In this document: positions 47,175-56,236 of the stretch, one piece after another
Numbering within the stretch: position 1 is the stretch's first letter
Layout: each line of letters opens with the position of its first letter
Virus record (IMG/VR): IMGVR_UViG_3300009182_000059
Location: 1-64,000 of that record
Direction: 5' to 3' (one strand)
Length of the DNA stretch: 64,000 bases
Source of the DNA: a virus
Program-made: the position numbers and the translations under genes
Notes under the pieces: generated by a model
What the model was told of the DNA's origin: nothing
Database searches by the model: none
Seen by the model: the letters and a program-made list of their open reading frames with translations, nothing else

Positions 47175-49123
47175 TTCTTTTTCTTCTTTGTCTCTAAACT
47201 AATTTTTCGGTCATCATCTTTATATGACTGCATAGGTTCTTTGTTTGTGGCACCATACTCACCACCACTCACACCCATATCATTCACACCAGGATCATCA
47301 ATTGCTTCTGTTTTTTGTTTTCTAAACTGACTAAAAGTTTTAACTTTTGTTTCTTCACCATAAGTCACATTACCTAAACCACTCATTGGATAAACAGTAC
47401 CGGAACCTCTGGTGCTGAACTCTGGACCAAGACCTGGTACCTTCATAACCTTATTGACATCCTGACTTCCTGCTTTTCTTTTCTTTACTTTTTCTTTGTC
47501 TTGCTGGAAGTTTGGCTCTTTTGGCTCGGGGAACGTTTTGAGGGTTGGCTCTTTGCTCTTGGCTTCTTCGTGGTAGGTTCTGAAGGTATAGCCTGAGTTA
47601 CTTGGGACGTCTCCGTATCGGACTTCATCTTTTTGCGCCGAGATCCTTGCGAGTTGACAGGTTGGGCAGTTGTTATCGACGAGGAATTTTCCGTGTTTAC
47701 ACTTTCCAGTGTCGGTTCGATAGGTAATGTCTTTGGCTGCTCCGGCTTGCTTCTGAATAGGTTTAGTAGTTTGCTCAACATCTTTTTCTTCTCCTCTGAG
47801 TGCTTGTCTTAGTTTATCAACAGATAGGTCATGCTTTTCTGCATCACGGCGCTTCATTTCTTGACGATTTCTGATAAGGTTTCTCAAAGTCTGTCTTTGA
47901 TTTTCTGAAGTTGAAAATTCAAAAATATTTTGAAATTTCTTATCAATATCATTTTCAAGTAAATCAGATTTTTTACTAAAAAAATATTTAGTATTTTCTA
48001 GTAAATCAGTGATATCATTTTCATTATTTGCAACATTGAATATATCTGCTGAATCAAGATTTATTGTATTATCGAACACAACAAATTCATTAAATAATTT
48101 TTCAAATTGTTGAGCATTCTTTTGTGCATTTAACCATTTTTCATGACGAACATCTTCGACCATCATTCTCTTTAATTTTTGATTTCTATCAGCACTTATT
48201 TTGTCTGAAGTATCAACAAAAATCATCATGGTCTCATAACCAAAATCTTCTAATTCTTCTTTGATTGTAACGATTCGTTCGATATCATTTGCAGAACCAT
48301 TGATGATTAATGGCAAACGTTTTTTAATCGCATTGCGTCTTTCATCTTTAGTTTGTTCTGCAAGTTTTTGTTTATCCATTAAAAATTCATATGCTTGAAT
48401 GGTATTGATTTCAACTACCTTTTCGGCAACTGCTTCACGAATTACGGTGTCTTTACCACTACCTGGACCACCAGTAATGAATAATGCTTTATACATTCCA
48501 TGCTGGTAATTCTCATGAATACCCATGCCTTTACGAACATCTTTCATCAATTCTTTTACATGCTTTTCTGGTACATGATGCGGCACACCTTGTTTGAATG
48601 AATGCAGATCATTGTTCTTTGCATGTTCACGCATCTTAGATGCAGACATGCCTTCTACGCCTTCAGAATCAGGATCACGTTGTCCTGCTGATTTAACTTC
48701 GATCTTTTTAAAGTTGTATAGTTTACCTTCACCTGTACCATTATATTGATGTAGTTTTTTCTTATACTCATCAACACGATCCGAACCAGCAACCATAATT
48801 AGATGGTCGTGTCCTGCTTGATGCAATTTTGCAGCATGATGTAAGAATGTTGGATGTTCTTTAGATGATGATTCTATGTTCGTATTTGGAAAGAAACGCT
48901 TTGCGTGTTTAACTTTAGTCTTAGTATCCAATGGATCTTTTTTGGCATTTACCGAATGTGAAAGAATCACATGATGTGGTGCATGATAATCCGCAGCAAT
49001 CTCTTTAACCTTGTTTACTAACTTCTCATGTCCAACAGTTGGAGGATTCATGCGACCAAACGCCATCACCACAGGATTGTGTGTTTTGGTTTGTTCTTCT
49101 ATTTTTTCTAGAAATTTTTTCAT
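47171..49123 (-). CDS. NMN-adenylyltransferase-like plus P-loop kinase fusion, probably packaged
   Basis: The 650 residues start MKKFLEKIEEQ (I-E-E possible cut site). Domain 1 (about 16-190) has FGRMNPPTVGHEKL with the TxGH nucleotidyltransferase motif and SASKMREH. Domain 2 (about 212-400) has FITGGPGSGKDT, a Walker A like zeta-toxin or nucleoside kinases. A CKHGK-NCPTC zinc site lies near 480-495 and a late KVKTFSQFRK repeats the targeting motif. NAD or nucleotide metabolism at infection is a reasonable idea. Confidence 0.65.
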   Translation of the reverse strand: MKKFLEKIEEQTKTHNPVVMAFGRMNPPTVGHEKLVNKVKEIAADYHAPHHVILSHSVNAKKDPLDTKTKVKHAKRFFPNTNIESSSKEHPTFLHHAAKLHQAGHDHLIMVAGSDRVDEYKKKLHQYNGTGEGKLYNFKKIEVKSAGQRDPDSEGVEGMSASKMREHAKNNDLHSFKQGVPHHVPEKHVKELMKDVRKGMGIHENYQHGMYKALFITGGPGSGKDTVIREAVAEKVVEINTIQAYEFLMDKQKLAEQTKDERRNAIKKRLPLIINGSANDIERIVTIKEELEDFGYETMMIFVDTSDKISADRNQKLKRMMVEDVRHEKWLNAQKNAQQFEKLFNEFVVFDNTINLDSADIFNVANNENDITDLLENTKYFFSKKSDLLENDIDKKFQNIFEFSTSENQRQTLRNLIRNRQEMKRRDAEKHDLSVDKLRQALRGEEKDVEQTTKPIQKQAGAAKDITYRTDTGKCKHGKFLVDNNCPTCQLARISAQKDEVRYGDVPSNSGYTFRTYHEEAKSKEPTLKTFPEPKEPNFQQDKEKVKKRKAGSQDVNKVMKVPGLGPEFSTRGSGTVYPMSGLGNVTYGEETKVKTFSQFRKQKTEAIDDPGVNDMGVSGGEYGATNKEPMQSYKDDDRKISLETKKKKK

Positions 49124-50305
49124 TTAAAAGTTACGCATTCCTGCAAAGTTTCTTCTGCTAAATTCGGATCTATTAACTAACTTATCTGATTCTCCATTAT
49201 GATGAAAAACGTAACCTTCTGGGTTCGCTGCTTCGCCATGATGTGTATGTTCAAAATCTTGATGATGGTTTAGTGTATTAATCAATGTATGCTTTGCTGC
49301 TTGTAAATGACCATGCATCTTGAACAAATTATTATAATGAGATTTATTTTTCTCAATATGAAATAAATGTTTAATCGAGTCAGTCTTATATTCTTCTTTT
49401 TTCTTGTCAGTCTTTACGCTGTCTATTTTTTTCTGGTATTGTTTTTCCATGAATTTCTTAAAATTTTCATGGTTTGGTTTCTCACCAGTTCTAACAGTAT
49501 GATTTATATATGTCTCTAAATGTCCACCCGCACCATGATGCATTTTCGTAGCAGGGTACATATCATCACCATGTTCGTCATGTATTTTCTTAGCAGCAGC
49601 AATATGTTTATTAAATTGTGACTGTGCAGCCTTAGAGAAATGAACTTTTGACGTATCATGTCTAGGATCGACAGTAAATACATCTGGATGATGTTTAAAG
49701 TTTTCACTATCTACTTCATGATGGGCAGATAAACTTGCAGGATCTTTACCGTGATATTGAAGATGAGTTACTAGACCAATTTTTGCTTTTTTTACTTTTT
49801 TGGCATTCTCACCTGTTGCTGTATATGTCAATCCAGAAGGATTGGGATGAAAGTGTGATCCGTGTTTATCGTGCTTAACATCATCATGCGAGAACATCAT
49901 ATCGCCTTGATAGACACCTTTTTTAGGTGCAATCTTAGGTAAATGTTTTAGTGCGTCTTTTAATTTACTTGCCAATCCTGGAGCATGACCATGATTCTTC
50001 TCAATATCAGAATTGCTATAGTTAATCTTTGGTGTTTTATTGAATGCAGACTTTGATGCAACAAAAAATTTCTTAGTCGTTGGATGATGACCATAGACTA
50101 GAGCAGGAGAACCATCATACTTTGTGGTCAACTCCGAACTTTGTTTTCCTTGCTTAATATGATGTGCTGCTGCACTCAAAGAAGAAATGGCATGTTCTGC
50201 ACCTTTTGCGCCATTTTGCAAAGGACGATCCTCTACATGCGTCAGATGTTTAATTTGACGAGGCTCTTCTTCCTGTTCTCTTAAAAACGTTCTAAATGAT
50301 AGCAT
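49124..50305 (-). CDS. DNA/RNA ligase-superfamily nucleotidyltransferase-like protein
   Basis: ATG 50305 gives 393 residues starting MLSFRTFLREQEEE (L-R-E possible cut site). TKYDGSPALV near 64 resembles the KxDG nucleotidyl-Lys motif. GVYQGDMMF resembles motif III, NPEGYVF motif IV and KLVNRSEF motif V. It is very rich in His and Lys. I recognise it as a ligase-like family of T4-like aquatic phages with no proven activity. Confidence 0.6.
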   Translation of the reverse strand: MLSFRTFLREQEEEPRQIKHLTHVEDRPLQNGAKGAEHAISSLSAAAHHIKQGKQSSELTTKYDGSPALVYGHHPTTKKFFVASKSAFNKTPKINYSNSDIEKNHGHAPGLASKLKDALKHLPKIAPKKGVYQGDMMFSHDDVKHDKHGSHFHPNPSGLTYTATGENAKKVKKAKIGLVTHLQYHGKDPASLSAHHEVDSENFKHHPDVFTVDPRHDTSKVHFSKAAQSQFNKHIAAAKKIHDEHGDDMYPATKMHHGAGGHLETYINHTVRTGEKPNHENFKKFMEKQYQKKIDSVKTDKKKEEYKTDSIKHLFHIEKNKSHYNNLFKMHGHLQAAKHTLINTLNHHQDFEHTHHGEAANPEGYVFHHNGESDKLVNRSEFSRRNFAGMRNF

Positions 50306-50365
50306 ATTGATTTTATTATGGAAAACAACATATGGAAAACAACACTCTGCGGTTGTCGATATCAC

Positions 50366-50373
50366 TATTTAGT
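50366..50373 (-). promoter_or_regulatory. T4-late-type promoter candidate (ACTAAATA)
   Basis: ACTAAATA on the minus strand, 60 bp before ATG 50305 of the ligase-like gene, the first gene of the internal-protein block. Confidence 0.5.
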
Positions 50374-50377
50374 ATTT

Positions 50378-50821
50378 TTATTTCATCAAGTTTACATATT
50401 TGCTGCAAACTCCATAGCAATCTGCTTGAAAGTCAGACAATCCAGGAAATTGTCTTTCCGGTAAAACACAAATGCTTCTATTGGTTAGTTCTTTTCCAGG
50501 ATAGGTCCAGATGTAACCATTTGAAGTTAAAGTGAAATCGTCCTCTTGATGCCAGAAATATTTGACCAAAGGACTAATAGTTGGAATGTGTAATAATGCG
50601 TCTAAATTCTTACAATGAATCCAAAGATTAGGGTGAGACAAGAATTTGTCAGTTACCTTGTATTGGGCATCATCATGACCCAAATACCAAGACCCATTGA
50701 TATATCTAACATCAATTTCTGCATGGAATCCTTTGTTTAGAGTTTCCATAATGTTCTCTGGTGTATTCTCTAAATCTTCATCAGGTCCATCAATTAGACC
50801 TCGGTGGGCAATGTAGATCAT
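50378..50821 (-). CDS. Glycerophosphodiester phosphodiesterase-like protein
   Basis: The 147 residues include IAHRGLIDGP, ENTPENIMETLN and AEIDVRYINGSWYLGHDD. These match the GDPD-type TIM-barrel start: HRG, ENT-x6, E-x-D and GHD. Bacterial enzymes of the family are 230-280 residues, so this is a short version. It probably acts on a glycan or lipid substrate of the host surface, as its neighbours do. Confidence 0.65.
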   Translation of the reverse strand: MIYIAHRGLIDGPDEDLENTPENIMETLNKGFHAEIDVRYINGSWYLGHDDAQYKVTDKFLSHPNLWIHCKNLDALLHIPTISPLVKYFWHQEDDFTLTSNGYIWTYPGKELTNRSICVLPERQFPGLSDFQADCYGVCSKYVNLMK

Positions 50822-51531
50822 TGGTATGTCTCTTTTGGTTTATATTCTCCTTTTGGAGTATGCATAATTGTTTTACTTATCTGAAACTCCTGCCAAGGTA
50901 ATCCTAGTTTTCTAATGAAATGTTCTGATATTACATGAGGACATAATAAGTCAGTCTCTTTGTAAATAAATGGTAAATAATTTAATAACTTACAGAAATT
51001 TGTGACAAAATAAGGATTGCCAATTTGCATCATGTCTCCAGTACCAGTACCAGTATGGTTTCTATGACTTAACGTATAGAATTTAGTTGGATCAAAATCT
51101 GGTAGTTCTTGATTGTAGATCATGTCTGGTCGCAATCGCATTACTAGGTCATAGGTATTGCCAGTCTTTAGCATATAATCTTCTAGCATCAAAATACCTT
51201 GACCCATCTTATAAAGCATGGATATGATATTTTTTGGTACATGATAGAAGTTAGGATACTCGGATGCTCTTTCTTGAAAATTATCTTTAAAATCTTCAAA
51301 GTTCTCAACACTCATGACTCTAGCATTGAATGCATTGGCAACACTTTGAGCATCAATTTCTGGTGTACCTTCTACGAATCCTGCTTTGCTATGAGGATCC
51401 CAATATGCTTGATCTTTCCATGTATGAATGAATACATCAGGATTAAATCTTTTTAATATTCTTTCTTGGAAGTTTGGCGCAACTTGATCCCAACATCTCA
51501 TATGCCCTGTCAATACTACTGCAACTCTCAT
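50818..51531 (-). CDS. Glycosyltransferase-like protein
   Basis: ATG 51531 follows AAAAGGATTTGATT; a TTG six bases upstream is less likely. The 237 residues start RVAVVLTGHMRCWDQV, with NPDVFIHTWKDQ and YDLVMRLRPDMIY. This family is found in polysaccharide clusters. There is no clear DxD, so the catalytic role is inferred from the family. Confidence 0.6.
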   Translation of the reverse strand: MRVAVVLTGHMRCWDQVAPNFQERILKRFNPDVFIHTWKDQAYWDPHSKAGFVEGTPEIDAQSVANAFNARVMSVENFEDFKDNFQERASEYPNFYHVPKNIISMLYKMGQGILMLEDYMLKTGNTYDLVMRLRPDMIYNQELPDFDPTKFYTLSHRNHTGTGTGDMMQIGNPYFVTNFCKLLNYLPFIYKETDLLCPHVISEHFIRKLGLPWQEFQISKTIMHTPKGEYKPKETYQ

Positions 51532-51533
51532 AA

Positions 51534-52124
51534 TCAAATCCTTTTGAAATGTACATCTGCTTCTTTACCAACTGCATCTGGTTTAATGTCACAAGAAAAA
51601 CCACGTACCTGTAACCAATTGGCAATATCAACAACATTGTTATTTGTATTTTGGTATAAGTCTACTGAATATGAACCTTCACACTTTCCTTCTTTGATAT
51701 GACTCAGTTTATCACCTAAACTTTTTAATACATTGAAGTCATTACCTTGTGCATCAATCCATAGATAATCAACCGAGTCAATATTATACAAATCCATGAA
51801 TGTATCTAATCGTATTGTCATGGCTTTGAATTTGTCATTATATTCAAAATGACCATTTCTACCTTGCCATAATTTATAGATATCTTCTGTAAAATTATAT
51901 AATGATGAACACCCAACATCATTTGCAATATTAAACCATTTGAATCCGTTTGTCAAATCAACTGCCATGGGAATCAAATTAAAATTTTCTCTATCTTTAA
52001 ATTTAGAAGTTAAAGTTTTAATTAAATCAGGAACAGGCTCAAACGCATAAACTTGATATTCTTCATTAATAAATTTTTGAGTATCACTACCAGTATTGGC
52101 GCCAACTTCTATAAGTGTTTTCAT
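51534..52124 (-). CDS. FkbM-family methyltransferase
   Basis: The 196 residues start with the SAM-binding loop IEVGANTGSDTQKF (near 5-18) and contain VYAFEPVPDL and SVDYLWIDAQGNDFNVLKSL, all FkbM-type blocks. The enzymes methylate hydroxyls on sugars. It sits within the glycan island, so sugar O-methylation is likely. Confidence 0.8.
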   Translation of the reverse strand: MKTLIEVGANTGSDTQKFINEEYQVYAFEPVPDLIKTLTSKFKDRENFNLIPMAVDLTNGFKWFNIANDVGCSSLYNFTEDIYKLWQGRNGHFEYNDKFKAMTIRLDTFMDLYNIDSVDYLWIDAQGNDFNVLKSLGDKLSHIKEGKCEGSYSVDLYQNTNNNVVDIANWLQVRGFSCDIKPDAVGKEADVHFKRI

Positions 52125-52139
52125 TCTATATCATCCTAA

Positions 52140-53096
52140 TTAATTCATATTGGGTCTATCCATATGGAGTTTAATAAACACATTTTCCATATGTTCTTCT
52201 TCTATTAATTTTGTAAGCCACATTGGATTAGTTTGTTTTAATAAATTAATCCAAGTATCCTTATCAATAGTATTACAATGTTCACCCCATGCCGTATCAC
52301 ATACGAGCTCTTCACCATTGAGATCACGAACAACTTTTAATTTCATAATATCATTAATAAGCAAATAATAAGTATAAATTATCCAATCAAAATCTGCCCA
52401 AGCAAATTTATCCGTGTCATCTTCGTCAAATTTTATATGTTTAATAAAATTATTAAAATGTTTTTTATGATAAACAGGTATATCAGTAAAAAAATAATAA
52501 ATTTTACCGTCTCTTGTAATATCTTTTATTTTGTGGTAATCTTCACCCGCAAAAAACTTATATGGTGATTGAACAATATTTTGAGAGGTATTTGTTATGT
52601 TTCCATACAATATATTTTTTTTCAAATATGAATCGAATAGTTCAACATAATTTAATTTTTTTGTAAAAATACTATCGCAGTCTATAACAGCAACATTGAT
52701 ATAATCAGTGCTTTCATATATTTGAATCAATCCTTCAAATTTTTTTCTTGTTATAATACCAGAAGTTTCTTTACCTGAATATACCAGACTTCTATATTTC
52801 AATGTAGGATTGGAATTTTTGAAATCTGTTTCTTCTAATTGATCACCAAATATTAAATAGATATTATCTTGATCATACAATTTATTATAACTGTCTACTA
52901 ATCCTGTGGCATACCCAAATTTATCTCGATGCACTGGTACAAGAAAACAAGCCTGATTATTGATACTTTTTTCTAAATCTATTATAATAGTAGATAATTT
53001 TTTTAGGGTATGCCAATCTTGATTTATAATTACTACTTGCAAATATTCTAATAATATATCTTTTTGCACATTATAATCAGAATAGTCTTTGTTCAT
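52140..53096 (-). CDS. Glycosyltransferase-like protein with paralogous N-terminal domain
   Basis: The 318 residues start NKDYSDYNVQKDILLEYLQ, matching the small protein at 30868-31029 over 45 residues. From about 55 on a GT-A-like part follows (ACFLVPVHRDKFGY, VAVIDCDSIFTKK with the D-x-D). It resembles domains of capsule-type glycosyltransferases. The N-terminal piece may be an adaptor shared with the nrdB-linked protein. Confidence 0.6.
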   Translation of the reverse strand: MNKDYSDYNVQKDILLEYLQVVIINQDWHTLKKLSTIIIDLEKSINNQACFLVPVHRDKFGYATGLVDSYNKLYDQDNIYLIFGDQLEETDFKNSNPTLKYRSLVYSGKETSGIITRKKFEGLIQIYESTDYINVAVIDCDSIFTKKLNYVELFDSYLKKNILYGNITNTSQNIVQSPYKFFAGEDYHKIKDITRDGKIYYFFTDIPVYHKKHFNNFIKHIKFDEDDTDKFAWADFDWIIYTYYLLINDIMKLKVVRDLNGEELVCDTAWGEHCNTIDKDTWINLLKQTNPMWLTKLIEEEHMENVFIKLHMDRPNMN

Positions 53097-54463
53097 TTAT
53101 AGTGCTCCAAGAAGTAATTCAAATCTTCTGGTGTGCCTATGCCCCACATCTTAGCAATATTCTTTGCACGGATTTTCTTACCGTCTGCAATTGCTTCATT
53201 GAATACTGGGCATACATAGAATTCATTATTAGTACGAATGTTTTTGTCAATCATTTGTTCAGCATACTTTACATAATCAGAACCATGTTTCCAATAATAG
53301 ATACCTACGGTAGCAATATTTGAAATTGGATTCTTTTCTGCAACTTCAGATACAAAACCATCATCTCCTAGTTTTGCAAAAGACCACTTAGGATGAGTTG
53401 CCTCAAACGTTACGATACCACCATCTACACTATCGGCAGTAAATGCATAGAGACATTCATTTGAATTCCACTCAACAAACTGGTCTGAGTTTGCCATTAA
53501 CAATGGTTCATCGTTATTAATCAACTCTTTTGCGAGTAGTGTTGTACATGCTGCACCTTCAGTCAATCCATCAATCTGTACAATGTCACAACCAGGAGTA
53601 ATTAAGTTCAATAGTTGCTTGAGATTGTATTTCTCATAGTGTTCTTTTTGCACAAGGTAGATGAAATGTGCATCAACATTCAAATTCTCAACAACAACTT
53701 GAATCATTGGTTTACCATTGACTTCAATCAAAGGTTTTGGGAAAGTATAACCTGCGGCAGCAAATCTACTACCAGCACCAGCCATTGGAATAACAACATT
53801 CATTTTTTTATTTCTCCATGGTATGTTTTTCTTTGTTTCTTCTTTCGTAAACTCATCAATCATATCAAGAAATTTATTACCATTTAATTCATATGCATCT
53901 TTGACTGGATATAAATGAGCACCAGAGTTTGTTGCACCTTCACGACCGATATGACTATCTTCAATTATAATGGTGTCTTTAGGCAATGCTTTCATTGCAG
54001 TCATACATTTCCAATACATCTCAGGAAATGGTTTTGGAAAAAATACATCTTCATTACTGACAATGTAGTCTACCAAATTTAAAACACCCATTGAGTGTAA
54101 AGAAATTCTAACTGTTTCACGAATACTATTTGATGCAACTGCAACTTTCCATCCACGCATTTTTAGTTGCTGCATTATATACTGTGCAGATACGTTCTTT
54201 GGTGCATCAGGAATCAAATGAAACGTTGCTTTCTGTTTGTCTTGCCATATTTGATTATAGTATTCTCTAGGTAAACCTTTACGTTCACTGAGCAATTCTA
54301 ATTTCTTGGTTGTGTTTAAACCATCAAATACGGAAAGATGTTCTTCACGGGAAATAACGTATTTTTCATCCACTTTGCGTAATGCATCGTTGAGTGCATC
54401 ATAATGCAGTTCACGGGAATCAATCAATACACCATCAAGGTCAAATATAACTAATTTATTCAT
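53093..54463 (-). CDS. HAD phosphatase/sugar nucleotidyltransferase fusion
   Basis: The 456-residue protein joins two enzymes. Residues 1-215 are a HAD hydrolase (FDLDGVLIDS, SNEDVFFPKPFPEMY, IEDSHIGREGA). Residues about 222-456 are a GT-A nucleotidyltransferase (VIPMAGAGSRFAAAGYTFPKP, ANSDQF with the NSD site). Together they could process and activate a sugar phosphate to a nucleotide sugar for the transferases around it. Confidence 0.85.
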   Translation of the reverse strand: MNKLVIFDLDGVLIDSRELHYDALNDALRKVDEKYVISREEHLSVFDGLNTTKKLELLSERKGLPREYYNQIWQDKQKATFHLIPDAPKNVSAQYIMQQLKMRGWKVAVASNSIRETVRISLHSMGVLNLVDYIVSNEDVFFPKPFPEMYWKCMTAMKALPKDTIIIEDSHIGREGATNSGAHLYPVKDAYELNGNKFLDMIDEFTKEETKKNIPWRNKKMNVVIPMAGAGSRFAAAGYTFPKPLIEVNGKPMIQVVVENLNVDAHFIYLVQKEHYEKYNLKQLLNLITPGCDIVQIDGLTEGAACTTLLAKELINNDEPLLMANSDQFVEWNSNECLYAFTADSVDGGIVTFEATHPKWSFAKLGDDGFVSEVAEKNPISNIATVGIYYWKHGSDYVKYAEQMIDKNIRTNNEFYVCPVFNEAIADGKKIRAKNIAKMWGIGTPEDLNYFLEHYK

Positions 54464-55317
54464 AGTGTGCTAATTCTAATTAAATCATCTTCGGGTGGTA
54501 CTGTTGAGTTGAATTTGTTAAATAAAACAAATGGGTCGTGACCTTTTTGATGATCGGGAATCATATGTAATTCAAACAAATCTGGTTCAAGTATGTATGA
54601 GTTCAACCATAGACCCTGATCATCATCAACAATGTTTTTCTTTTGAAACTCATTGAAACTTGTCCACATCAATCGTTCCATATCTGCCCACTTATCTTTA
54701 TGTGCTACAACTTTCGCACCAAGAATATAGACATCATTTTCTGCAACAACATCTTCAATAGGTTTACCATCATATGGTTTATAATTGAACATATGAATTT
54801 TGTTTGGATCAAAATCATATTCCCATTTTTTACTTGATGGTATTTTGCTAGAGTCTCTACAATAACCAAAGTCAACCCATGCAACCATATCATTGGACAC
54901 TAAACCTGTTCCATTTTTGATTGATGCATTTACAAAATATGCTTTCAGGTTTGTAACTAGAACGTAGTCTGGATTCCAATACTCTGGATTTTTACTTTGA
55001 CTTATTAGTACCTTCTTTTGAAATTCTGGATCACTTTGAACTTTGATAATTTTATCACGAACATCGACCATACGAACTCTAGGATCATAGGTAACATAAC
55101 TTGTTTTTTGTTTTTGTTTGTCTCGGTGCTGTTTTATTTTTGGAATCAAATCTTCTGTTGTGAAGATAACCATCTCATTATCAAGTTGTGCTAGATGAGA
55201 GAATCGGTCAATATATGTATCGACGGAACGTTCGAGATAATGAGGTAGACCTTTGTCTGGAGTCCAATCACCTCGACCTATATCAAAGAATGCTGTAACA
55301 ATGGTAATATCACTCAA
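54460..55317 (-). CDS. WlaTC/HtrL-type glycosyltransferase-like protein
   Basis: The start is TTG 55317, seven bases from GAGGT; no in-frame ATG upstream is usable. The 285 residues begin SDITIVTAFFDIGRGDW, with MVIFTTEDLIPK, the pattern of the WlaTC/HtrL/YibB family linked to LPS biosynthesis. Probably a glycosyltransferase. Confidence 0.65.
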   Translation of the reverse strand: MSDITIVTAFFDIGRGDWTPDKGLPHYLERSVDTYIDRFSHLAQLDNEMVIFTTEDLIPKIKQHRDKQKQKTSYVTYDPRVRMVDVRDKIIKVQSDPEFQKKVLISQSKNPEYWNPDYVLVTNLKAYFVNASIKNGTGLVSNDMVAWVDFGYCRDSSKIPSSKKWEYDFDPNKIHMFNYKPYDGKPIEDVVAENDVYILGAKVVAHKDKWADMERLMWTSFNEFQKKNIVDDDQGLWLNSYILEPDLFELHMIPDHQKGHDPFVLFNKFNSTVPPEDDLIRISTL

Positions 55318-55330
55318 TTCACACCTCGCA

Positions 55331-55338
55331 TATTTAGT
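55331..55338 (-). promoter_or_regulatory. ACTAAATA site next to the WlaTC-like start
   Basis: ACTAAATA lies only 13 bp before the TTG start. A promoter here would leave almost no leader, so the TATAAATA at 55362 is the better candidate. Confidence 0.3.
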
Positions 55339-55361
55339 TTTTTATACTTCTTTGGTTTATG

Positions 55362-55369
55362 TATTTATA
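55362..55369 (-). promoter_or_regulatory. T4-late-type promoter (TATAAATA)
   Basis: A perfect T4 late -10 sequence in the 58-bp gap, 44 bp before the WlaTC-like gene. It gives the glycan genes 54460-50378 a late promoter. Confidence 0.6.
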
Positions 55370-55375
55370 ACACTA

Positions 55376-56236
55376 TCAGGTATTGATGGTGATATACTCA
55401 TCTTGTTGGTATTTCTTCTTGTAGAAATCCAACATTTCTGGAACTCTATCGTATTGATGAACAATAGCAAATGGTTGTTTGTTCTTTCCATCTTTAACTA
55501 GACCATCTTCAAAGATAGGACGTTCTTCTAACAGATACGGACCAAATTCTTGTAGTTGATCTGGTTTATTTGTCACATGTAGATTACATGCAAAACCTTC
55601 ACTCAATTTTGAAATATGAGTAATCATGTTGTATGGAATCCAATTCATCAGAATATTATATGCTGCCTGATCTGCAACCCAATCGGCACGATTCATCGAC
55701 AACTGAAAAATAATACCACACAAGTCTCTAATGTGATTTGCTGTTCCTACTAGTGTACCTACATTTAAAACTTCTGATTCTTTTATATCATCATAGAAAT
55801 AAGGACCAAAAGACTTGATTATGTTTTCTCTGTTCCATGATTCATCTTTGATCTTGATGCCTTCAGATACAGCAATCAATTTTGTGAGAGGATTTTGATC
55901 AAGAATGGTCTCTACATAAGGAATTGGATTCGTTTGAAAGATAACATCACGAACATCGGTTGTGATTACATATCTATAATTTAGTGCGTTTTGTTTTAGA
56001 AATTGATAGATGTGAATGAATCGTTCCATATGAAACATTGAACCTGATTGTGATTCACCAGATAATACATGAAATCCTTCGTCTGCTAGTTTTTGATTTG
56101 TTGATTCACTAGAACCAATAGATACGATTACTTTGTCACCTTCAAATCCACATTCACGTATTGATTCTACCCAAGGTTTAATTGTGTTGTATGAGTAGTT
56201 TTTAAATGCACCAATAATTAAATCTTTTTTTGCCAT
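55376..56236 (-). CDS. Glycosyltransferase-like protein
   Basis: The 286 residues start KKDLIIGAFKNYSYNTIKPW and have RYVITTDVRDVIFQ (D-V-R-D) and VADQAAYNIL. These resemble GT-A transferases of polysaccharide clusters. ATG 56236 follows GGAGAATTACC and overlaps the GT2 gene by 19 bp. Substrate unknown. Confidence 0.65.
   Translation of the reverse strand: MAKKDLIIGAFKNYSYNTIKPWVESIRECGFEGDKVIVSIGSSESTNQKLADEGFHVLSGESQSGSMFHMERFIHIYQFLKQNALNYRYVITTDVRDVIFQTNPIPYVETILDQNPLTKLIAVSEGIKIKDESWNRENIIKSFGPYFYDDIKESEVLNVGTLVGTANHIRDLCGIIFQLSMNRADWVADQAAYNILMNWIPYNMITHISKLSEGFACNLHVTNKPDQLQEFGPYLLEERPIFEDGLVKDGKNKQPFAIVHQYDRVPEMLDFYKKKYQQDEYITINT

Noticed and set aside
47485-47781. A 98-codon minus-strand frame inside the nucleotidyltransferase/kinase gene
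   Set aside because: It overlaps completely with the 47171-49123 gene in another frame and has low-complexity composition.
47985-47992. An ACTAAATA site inside the 47171-49123 gene
   Set aside because: It is inside coding sequence with no gene start nearby, so it is probably chance in an AT-rich genome.
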